A stretch of DNA of 64,000 nucleotides from an uncultured Flavobacteriaceae bacterium (GTDB lineage Bacteria; Bacteroidota; Bacteroidia; Flavobacteriales; Flavobacteriaceae): contig CANMLX010000001.1 in assembly GCA_947498845.1 (NCBI GenBank), positions 1 to 64,000 on the forward strand. Reading direction: 5' to 3'. The translations under genes and the position numbers were made by a program. Of the stretch, positions 55,114 to 62,201 are shown piece by piece (position 1 is the stretch's first letter; each line of letters opens with the position of its first letter). The notes under the pieces were generated by a model, which saw only the letters and a program-made list of their open reading frames with translations, made no database searches and was not told the origin of the DNA.

Positions 55114-55539
55114 ATGAATTGGCAAATAATAATAACAGGAGTTACTGCTTTAATAGGTGGAGCTATTGGAGCTATTGGTTCTCCTTGGATTAAATGGCAT
55201 CTTGAAAATAAAAGAGAAAATAGAAAAGAAAGAATTGAATTAATAACCAGTTTAAGAAGTTTGTTAGAGACTGTTAACCCAAAAGATGATGAATTTTTAA
55301 ACTTTTCAGCATACTCAAGATTAAGACCATATTTATCAAAAAAATTGGTAAATGAATTAGAGGATTCCTCTACTATTATTATAGAAAGGGGATCTGGATC
55401 TGTAAGAGATCCATATATTAATAAAATATTAGAAGAACTAAGTCAAATTGAGGACTCATGGAATATTGGATTGCCAAATAAAAAATCAAGAAAAAAGCAT
55501 TCTAATAATAAGGAAACAATTACAATTAGTTCCCACTAA
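55114..55539 (+). CDS. Small membrane-anchored protein
   Basis: A 141-residue protein with an N-terminal Gly-rich membrane helix (~5-24, IIITGVTALIGGAIGAIG) followed by a charged helical cytoplasmic body (ENKRENRKERIELITSLRSLLE) and a basic tail. Its ATG is part of a junction motif, AAACTAAACCGATG. Not recognised; the layout resembles small membrane proteins with a coiled-coil tail. Confidence 0.7.
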   Translation: MNWQIIITGVTALIGGAIGAIGSPWIKWHLENKRENRKERIELITSLRSLLETVNPKDDEFLNFSAYSRLRPYLSKKLVNELEDSSTIIIERGSGSVRDPYINKILEELSQIEDSWNIGLPNKKSRKKHSNNKETITISSH

Positions 55540-55641
55540 AAGCAAGGAATCTATTATGTACTGAAAATTATGGTTATGTCTGTCAATTTTTTTTGACATC
55601 ATAACTGCTGAAAAACCAAAAGTTCAAAAAAAGATAAGATT

Positions 55642-55815
55642 ATGAAAACAAAAACCAATTATTCAGTTGCGTGCTTACTTATAGCAATACTAAGTTTTTT
55701 AACTTTTTCTTGTACAGAACAATCTTTAGAAGAAGATTCAAGCACAAACGAAACTATTATGAGTTATGAGGGTGGTGGTGATGATAATTATGGAGGTGGA
55801 GGAGCTCCATATTAA
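55642..55815 (+). CDS. 57-residue Gly-rich lipoprotein, copy 3
   Basis: Nearly identical to copy 1 over the signal peptide and acidic region, with tail GGGDDNYGGGGAPY. The upstream GATAAGATT is shared with copies 1 and 2, but the AAACC part of the junction is missing. Confidence 0.85.
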   Translation: MKTKTNYSVACLLIAILSFLTFSCTEQSLEEDSSTNETIMSYEGGGDDNYGGGGAPY

Positions 55816-55829
55816 AGTAAACTAAACCT

Positions 55830-55928
55830 ATGGGTTTGAATTAGTCTTCTAAAACCAAGCAATTATCAATAGAAGGTGACAACTTAAATTATAAAATTGA
55901 ATTTGATAAATTTTTAAGTAAAACCTAA
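55830..55928 (+). pseudogene. Small gene with nonsense TAG at codon 5
   Basis: After AAACCTATG, codons read M-G-L-N then TAG, and the same frame then continues SSKTKQLSIEGDNLNYKI ... LSKT to TAA at 55928. One base change would restore a 32-residue product. It follows lipoprotein copy 3. Confidence 0.45.
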
Positions 55929-56030
55929 ACTATTTCTATTTAATACCTCTAAGTTTTAAAATTTCAGTGTTGAAATAATATTTTATTCTTTAAAGCGGTG
56001 TTTTGTTGTAATGTTGCCTTTAAAAACAAC

Positions 56031-56064
56031 AAAACCTCTAAAATCAAAAGATTTCAGAGGTTTT
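56031..56064 (-). terminator. Terminator of tRNA-Leu
   Basis: The inverted arms AAAACCTCT (56031-56039) and AGAGGTTTT (56056-56064) lie directly after the tRNA 3' end, in minus-strand direction, with U residues at the end of the stem. Confidence 0.7.
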
Positions 56065-56067
56065 AAG

Positions 56068-56149
56068 TACTCAAGGTGGGAATCGAACCCACACTCTCGA
56101 AAGAACTGGATTTTGAATCCAGCGCGTCTACCAATTCCGCCACTTGAGC
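56068..56149 (-). tRNA. tRNA-Leu(CAA)
   Basis: On the minus strand the 82-base gene folds with acceptor stem GCTCAAG/CTTGAGT, discriminator A, D-arm GGAATTGGTAGACGC, anticodon stem-loop CTGGA-TTCAAAA-TCCAG (anticodon CAA), a variable arm with GTTCTTTCGAGAGT and T-arm GTGGGTTCGATTCCCAC. CCA is not encoded. Confidence 0.97.
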
Positions 56150-56164
56150 ATTCTAGTGTTATTA

Positions 56165-56210
56165 CCTGTCAAGAGACAGGATTACCAATTCTGCTCCACC
56201 AAATTAAAAT
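56165..56210 (-). pseudogene. Possible tRNA-like remnant
   Basis: Just upstream of tRNA-Leu the minus strand reads GGTGGAGCAGAATTGGTAATCC followed by a short stem CCTGT/ACAGG, resembling a D-arm and anticodon arm of a degenerate tRNA. No acceptor stem or T-arm can be completed. Confidence 0.35.
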
Positions 56211-56309
56211 CAGGCACTTGAGCATTTTTAGGACAGCAAAAATAACTTTTTTTTCTATATTAGACACAAAAATAGTGGTCAATATACTTTACAGGTAGAA
56301 ATAAATGTC

Positions 56310-56317
56310 TAAATTTG
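56310..56317 (+). promoter_or_regulatory. -7 element for prs
   Basis: TAAATTTG matches TAnnTTTG, with a TTT-rich candidate -33 region near 56288 and the prs ATG at 56370. Confidence 0.6.
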
Positions 56318-56369
56318 CACCTCGTTTTTAGCGAAAAGATCTTAAGTCTTAAAAAACAATAAGTTAACC

Positions 56370-57311
56370 ATGCCTAACATAACTACCGAAGCTAAATTTT
56401 TTTCCTGTACACAAAGTACAGAACTAGCAGAGAAGATAGCTAATGCCTATGGCACTCATGTTGGTAATGTAATTACCTCCACTTATAGTGATGGCGAATT
56501 TCAGCCATCTTATGAGGAATCTATTCGTGGCACCAGGGTTTTTATAATTGGATCTACACATCCAGGACCAAGAAATTTAATGGAAATGTTGTTAATGATA
56601 GATGCCGCAAAACGTGCATCGGCAAGACATATAACAGCAGTAATGCCATACTTTGGTTGGGCTAGGCAAGACAGAAAAGACAAGCCTAGAGTTCCTATAG
56701 CAGCAAAGTTGGTAGCAAAAATGTTAGAAACAGCAGGAGCAACTAGGATTATAACAATGGATTTGCATGCAGATCAAATTCAAGGCTTTTTCGAAAGACC
56801 TGTAGATCATTTGTTTGCGTCTACTATATTTTTGCCTTATTTAAAGCATTTGAATTTGCCTAACCTAACAATTGCTTCTCCAGATATGGGAGGGTCTAAA
56901 AGGGCGTATGCGTATTCTAAATCTTTAGAAAGTGATGTTGTAATATGTTATAAGCAACGTGCTAAGGCTAATGTGATCTCTCATATGGAATTAATAGGAG
57001 ATGTAACAGGAAAAAATGTTGTGCTAGTAGATGATATGGTGGATACTGCGGGTACATTAACTAAAGCAGCCGATTTAATGATGGAACGAGGTGCTTTGAG
57101 TGTAAGAGCCATATGTACACACCCTATTTTATCTGGTAATGCATATCAAAGATTAGAAGGGTCTAAACTAGAAGAGTTAATAGTTACAGATTCTATTCCT
57201 TTAAAACAAGAAAGTAAAAAAATAAGAGTACTGAGTTGTGCAGACTTGTTTGCGGATGTTATGAAAAAAGTCCATAAAAATAAGTCTATCAGTTCTTCTT
57301 TTGTGATGTAA
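56370..57311 (+). CDS. prs: Ribose-phosphate pyrophosphokinase
   Basis: A 313-residue enzyme that makes PRPP from ribose 5-phosphate and ATP, feeding purine, pyrimidine, histidine and tryptophan synthesis. Visible hallmarks are SDGEFQPSYEESIRG, YFGWARQDRKDKPR (ATP loop), MDLHADQIQGFF and the PRPP-binding loop VVLVDDMVDTAGT. Length is normal. It is followed by rplY on the same strand. Confidence 0.98.
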   Translation: MPNITTEAKFFSCTQSTELAEKIANAYGTHVGNVITSTYSDGEFQPSYEESIRGTRVFIIGSTHPGPRNLMEMLLMIDAAKRASARHITAVMPYFGWARQDRKDKPRVPIAAKLVAKMLETAGATRIITMDLHADQIQGFFERPVDHLFASTIFLPYLKHLNLPNLTIASPDMGGSKRAYAYSKSLESDVVICYKQRAKANVISHMELIGDVTGKNVVLVDDMVDTAGTLTKAADLMMERGALSVRAICTHPILSGNAYQRLEGSKLEELIVTDSIPLKQESKKIRVLSCADLFADVMKKVHKNKSISSSFVM

Positions 57312-57420
57312 ATTAATATAAATAAAATGAAAACGAGATGAACTATAGATTTTAAATAATTAAAAAATCTATATTCAGTGCGTTTGCATAATACAATTAA
57401 ATAATAATAAATAATCTATT

Positions 57421-58050
57421 ATGAAATCAATTACAATCAACGGATCTCAAAGAGAAAGCGTGGGCAAAAAATCAACAAAAGCCTTACGTAATGCTGGTCA
57501 GGTTCCTTGCGTATTATACGGAGGAGACAAACCAGTGCATTTTTCAGCAGCTGAATTAGCCTTTTCTAAATTGGTATATACACCAAATGCGCATACAGTT
57601 GTAATTACTTTAGATAATGGTGAAACGCTTAACGCTGTTTTACAAGATATCCAATTTCACCCAGTAACAGACAGAATCTTACATGTAGATTTCTATCAGT
57701 TATTTGATGATAAAGAAATAGCTTTAACTATTCCTGTAAATTTAGTAGGTAGCTCTAAAGGTGTTAAAAATGGTGGTGTTTTAAGAAGAAACAACAGGAA
57801 ATTACGTGTTAAAGCACTTCCTGCAAACTTACCAGATTTTATAGAGGTAGATATTACACCTCTTAAAATTGGAGGTAAAGTATATGTTGGAGATTTACCA
57901 AGTGACGATTATAAGTTTTTACATCCAGATAATACGGTAGTATGTCAAGTAAGAACATCTAGAACTGCGATAGCAGATGAAGAAGATGAAGAAGAAGCAA
58001 CATCAGAAGGAGCAGCAGAAGCACCAGCAGCAGAAACAGCTCAAGAGTAA
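57421..58050 (+). CDS. rplY: 50S ribosomal protein L25 (Ctc type)
   Basis: A 209-residue protein with the L25 5S-rRNA-binding domain (~1-90: [21 protein letters not shown]) and a C-terminal TL5-type beta domain (~95-185: [28 protein letters not shown]). The last ~25 residues form an acidic Glu/Ala-rich tail. The long form with TL5 domain is the usual one outside the Enterobacteria. It ends at a clear terminator and is placed behind prs. Confidence 0.96.
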   Translation: MKSITINGSQRESVGKKSTKALRNAGQVPCVLYGGDKPVHFSAAELAFSKLVYTPNAHTVVITLDNGETLNAVLQDIQFHPVTDRILHVDFYQLFDDKEIALTIPVNLVGSSKGVKNGGVLRRNNRKLRVKALPANLPDFIEVDITPLKIGGKVYVGDLPSDDYKFLHPDNTVVCQVRTSRTAIADEEDEEEATSEGAAEAPAAETAQE

Positions 58051-58076
58051 GATTTTTTAAATCGAAAATACATCTA

Positions 58077-58105
58077 AAACACCTTCAAACAGAAGGTGTT
58101 TTTTT
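58077..58105 (+). terminator. Intrinsic terminator after rplY
   Basis: AACACCTTC and GAAGGTGTT pair around a 5-base loop and are followed by a run of T. Confidence 0.9.
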
Positions 58106-58153
58106 ATGCATTAAAAACCTAAAAAAACACCTCTAGAATTAAATTAAAAAATA

Positions 58154-58161
58154 TATCTTTG
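58154..58161 (+). promoter_or_regulatory. -7 element for atpD
   Basis: TATCTTTG is a perfect TAnnTTTG match, 61 bases before the atpD start at 58222, downstream of the rplY terminator. Confidence 0.65.
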
Positions 58162-58218
58162 CACGCGAAAACTAAAAGAGGTTTTTGTCAATTAAATAGC
58201 ATAATATTAAATACATAA

Positions 58219-59730
<1,512 letters not shown>

Positions 59731-59733
59731 TTC

Positions 59734-59751
59734 AATTGACAATTGTCAATT
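59734..59751. repeat. 18-bp perfect palindrome between atpD and atpC
   Basis: AATTGACAATTGTCAATT is its own reverse complement, followed by further CAATT-type sequence. It may set relative expression of atpD and atpC by mRNA folding, or be a relic of a simple repeat. Confidence 0.8.
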
Positions 59752-59774
59752 ATTAATTATCAATTGAGAGAGAT

Positions 59775-60068
59775 ATGTATTTAGAAGTAGTATCACCAGA
59801 AGCAACACTATTTGCGGGAGAAGTAGACTCTGTGGCTGTGCCAGGAGTAAATGGAGAATTCCAAATGTTGAAAGATCACGCGCCGGTAGTTTCAATTTTA
59901 AAGGATGGAATTGTTAAAATTCATACACATAATCAAACAGGCTTAGTGGTAGCCGATTTACATGAATTAGTTGTCCCTTTTGAAGAGGATAATAAAATTT
60001 TAACAGTAAAGATAAATTCTGGCACTATTGAAATGAAAGACAACAAGGTAATTGTACTTGCCGATTAA
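59775..60068 (+). CDS. atpC: F1 ATP synthase epsilon subunit, short form
   Basis: A 97-residue protein with the N-terminal beta-sandwich of epsilon (VVSPEATLFAGEVDSVAVPGVNGEFQMLKDHAPVVSIL). It lacks the C-terminal helical hairpin that in longer epsilon subunits inhibits ATP hydrolysis, a known trait of Bacteroidota. It couples F1 to the c-ring. It follows atpD by 44 bases and ends at a strong terminator. Confidence 0.96.
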   Translation: MYLEVVSPEATLFAGEVDSVAVPGVNGEFQMLKDHAPVVSILKDGIVKIHTHNQTGLVVADLHELVVPFEEDNKILTVKINSGTIEMKDNKVIVLAD

Positions 60069-60087
60069 GTATTCTTAAAAAATATAT

Positions 60088-60131
60088 AAAGCAAAAACCC
60101 AAAACAAATATTTGTTTTGGGTTTTTGCTTT
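60088..60131. terminator. Perfect 44-bp palindromic terminator after atpC
   Basis: Arms of 22 bases (AAAGCAAAAACCC and complement outside, CAAATATTTG at the centre) form a perfect palindrome with flanking T and A runs, so it can terminate from both sides. Confidence 0.92.
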
Positions 60132-60160
60132 TAAAACAAATAAATTAAAAAACTAACTAA

Positions 60161-60268
60161 CTAATACATTATTAGTAATATATTCATAGCAATAACTAGT
60201 ACGATTGATAATACCAAACCTATAGCAAACAATACATATGGTGTGGTATTTGTTGATTTAGATTTCAT
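60161..60268 (-). CDS. 35-residue membrane protein
   Basis: A small frame with a polar start (MKSKSTNTTP) and one membrane helix (YVLFAIGLVLSIVLVIAMNI), ending LLIMY. It lies between two terminator hairpins, so it can be a separate transcript. It resembles tiny single-helix proteins often left unannotated; not recognised. Confidence 0.6.
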   Translation of the reverse strand: MKSKSTNTTPYVLFAIGLVLSIVLVIAMNILLIMY

Positions 60269-60300
60269 GATTTAATGGATTATTAACTAAGTAAAAAATA

Positions 60301-60334
60301 AAAACTCTGTGCCTTAATTATAACACAGAGTTTT
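60301..60334. terminator. Hairpin upstream of the 35-residue gene
   Basis: AAAACTCTGTG and CACAGAGTTTT pair around a 12-base loop, with T and A runs on the sides. It is positioned to stop minus-strand transcription before the small gene. Confidence 0.75.
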
Positions 60335-60335
60335 G

Positions 60336-60426
60336 TGTAATTCTCTCCCTAGAAGGGTTGATTAATAGCATTGTAAAGATAATGTAGAAGACTAAAATAA
60401 AAAATACGCACTTGTACGTATTTTTG
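60336..60426 (-). repeat. Copy of the LuxR 3' region
   Basis: This ~90-base segment resembles 61000-61082 (shared AATTCTC-CCTA, TTAATAGCA-TGTAAA and CACTTGTACGTATTT blocks), the sequence directly after the LuxR stop codon. Each copy is followed in minus direction by its own terminator hairpin. Confidence 0.7.
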
Positions 60427-60430
60427 TTTT

Positions 60431-60736
60431 ATACCAATTCTTAAATGAATATACTGTAAAGTAAAATGATGGATTTTGGAATTATACGAGGCAGAAAAAA
60501 TAAGCATAGCCGTAGTTCAATGTCATTAAGTTAAGCTCTATTTGTATAATTTGTCACATTGAGCGCAGTCGAAATGTAATTGAATTACAAGTTTTTATAG
60601 AAATAAACGCATTTAGTTTAATGATGAAAACGTCTTAACTTAATGACATTGAGCCGTAGTTACGGTTCTGTTTTATGTTGAAGATAGAATTTAAAAGACA
60701 CTTTTTAACTCAGTGAATTCATTTGGGAATTGGTAT
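60431..60736. mobile_element. Fold-back (MITE-like) element
   Basis: The outer arms ATACCAATTC-TT-AAATGAAT (60431) and the complement ending at 60736 pair, and inner arms CAATGTCATTAAGTTAAG (60518-60535) and CTTAACTTAATGACATTG (60634-60651) are perfect complements. The loop carries GTCACATTGAGCGCAGTCG, a fragment of another flavobacterial repeat. It has no ORF. Confidence 0.8.
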
Positions 60737-60937
60737 TATACCAATTCTAATGTTGCAATTTGCATTAGATGATAATACCATTTACACTTTGAATTTACTG
60801 TAATAAAACACCCTTTTTCCTTTCTATTTCATTATTAAATGAAACCGTAACTTAGACTATGCTTTAATTTTCTAATTCATACAAAGAAAAAAATCATTAT
60901 TTTCTTTTACAATAAATTCAAAATATAACTGGTATAA
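60736..60937. repeat. Second short inverted-repeat segment
   Basis: Bounded by TTATACCAATT and AACTGGTATAA, which are near reverse complements and share the TATACCA end of the adjacent fold-back element. Non-coding. Confidence 0.5.
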
Positions 60938-60961
60938 GAAGATAGAAAGTATTTAAAAAGC

Positions 60962-60996
60962 AAAAGCTTCAGGAAACAAAACCTGAAGCTTTTTTT
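60962..60996. terminator. Terminator after the LuxR regulator
   Basis: AAAAGCTTCAGG and CCTGAAGCTTTT pair around an 8-base loop, with T/A runs on both sides. Confidence 0.88.
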
Positions 60997-61080
60997 AAAT
61001 AATTCTCCCTAAGAACTAATTAATAGCAGTGTAAATGTAATACCTATGTTAACGAAATAAAATAAGTACTTGTACGTATT

Positions 61081-61710
61081 TTACAAAAATGCTTTGTTTA
61101 AATTAGCCCAAATGGATAATGCTGTAGGTTTATTATCTAAGTTTAATTTAGCAACTATATTGCTTCTATGCTTGTCTACAGTGCGGTTTGAAATAGAAAG
61201 TTCATTAGCAATTTCTAGAGACGTTTTATTATCAGAAATTAATTTTACAATTTTTAACTCAGATTTAGTTAATAGTTCTAGCTCTTTAGGCTTTTTGCTG
61301 TGACCAACATTAAGATAATCTGCAATTTCTTCACTAAAATAGGGTTGATTGTTTTCTACATGTTTAATGCAGGTTTCAATTTCTTCTATGGCAAATTCTT
61401 TTAGTATATACCCATAAACACCATATTCTAACGCCTTATCGTAAAGCTCTTCCTCTTTATCAAATGTGATTAAAATTACTTTAGTGGGAATATTATTTTT
61501 TTTACAAGCCTCTGCAATTTCTAAGCCTGTTTTATAAGGCATTCTAATATCTAGAATAGCTATTTTGGGTTTGAGTTTTACTATTAAGTTATAGGCGGAT
61601 TTTCCATCTTCGGCACTTCCGACTATATTATGACCTTTAGAGGTTAAAAAATCTGTTAAACCTCTGAGCATTAGCGGATGGTCATCAGCTATCACTATAG
61701 ATGTATGCAT
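61081..61710 (-). CDS. LuxR-family response regulator
   Basis: A 209-residue NarL/FixJ-type regulator: a receiver with Asp9/Asp10 and phospho-acceptor Asp54 (IAILDIRMPYKTG), then a LuxR HTH domain (~140-205: ELLTKSELKIVKLISDNKTSLEIANELSISNRTVDKHRSNIVAKL). No histidine kinase is adjacent within the window. It lies downstream of the retropepsin and CHAT genes on the same strand and could be in one operon with them. Confidence 0.94.
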   Translation of the reverse strand: MHTSIVIADDHPLMLRGLTDFLTSKGHNIVGSAEDGKSAYNLIVKLKPKIAILDIRMPYKTGLEIAEACKKNNIPTKVILITFDKEEELYDKALEYGVYGYILKEFAIEEIETCIKHVENNQPYFSEEIADYLNVGHSKKPKELELLTKSELKIVKLISDNKTSLEIANELSISNRTVDKHRSNIVAKLNLDNKPTALSIWANLNKAFL

Positions 61711-61754
61711 TATTGAACTTAGGGTTGTTTTTTTAGTAGCTTGTAATATACTAT

Positions 61755-62201
61755 TTACAATTTTAAATATAGATATTTTTTTTCATAATCTATTATAGCT
61801 TTGCCCTTTTTAAGAATATCTGCTCCAATAATACCATCTACGGGCTTGGAATTATGATTTGTAAGTGCTGTATTTACATGGGTAAGATTAAAAAGAACCA
61901 ATACAACTTTGTCTTTTTTCCACTTCCCAATTTTTAATTTATTCTTTTTAGACATTTTAGTTTCCATATCTATAGCACCAGCACCAGCGGCTTTTATTTG
62001 AGAGCTTTCAGCATTTAGTTTAAAAGTCTCTATGCCTTCAAAATCCACACAGGAATTTGAAGCACCTGTATCAAGTATAAAAAGTCCTTTTTGCCCATTT
62101 ATAGATGCTTTTATTTCGAAATGATTAGTCTTTGTAAAATGTAGTTTAACCTTGGTGTAACCTTTGTTAAGAAGATATGTTTGTAGGTTTTCTATAGACA
62201 T
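61755..62201 (-). CDS. Retropepsin-like aspartic protease
   Basis: A 148-residue protein with the single catalytic motif Asp44-Thr-Gly-Ala-Ser (LFILDTGASNSCVD) and a second conserved block VDGIIGADILKKGKAIIDY, as in retropepsin-like clan AA proteases, which act as homodimers. It has no signal peptide, so it is cytoplasmic if this start is right. Its first 35 bases overlap the 3' end of the CHAT gene, implying tight coupling. Confidence 0.88.
   Translation of the reverse strand: MSIENLQTYLLNKGYTKVKLHFTKTNHFEIKASINGQKGLFILDTGASNSCVDFEGIETFKLNAESSQIKAAGAGAIDMETKMSKKNKLKIGKWKKDKVVLVLFNLTHVNTALTNHNSKPVDGIIGADILKKGKAIIDYEKKYLYLKL

Larger units (their letters stand above)
53577..55832 (+). repeat. 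Recurring cassette-junction motif TAAACTAAACCGAT
   Basis: The motif AAACCGAT or a close variant occurs immediately before, or overlapping, the starts at 53599, 54151, 54322, 54541, 54751, 54926, 55114 and 55830 (AAACCTAT), with a weaker AAACTGAT near 53790. In several cases the upstream stop codon lies just ahead of it and the downstream ATG lies within it. It marks the boundaries of nearly every small gene in this array. Confidence 0.8.

Noticed and set aside
53577..55932. Integron cassette array
   Set aside because: No integrase gene, no attC-like palindromes; the repeated motif is short and linear. Kept only as a cassette-like array.
56011..56298. 95-codon plus-strand frame
   Set aside because: It runs antisense through tRNA-Leu(CAA) and its flanks; this is a well-known type of false ORF.
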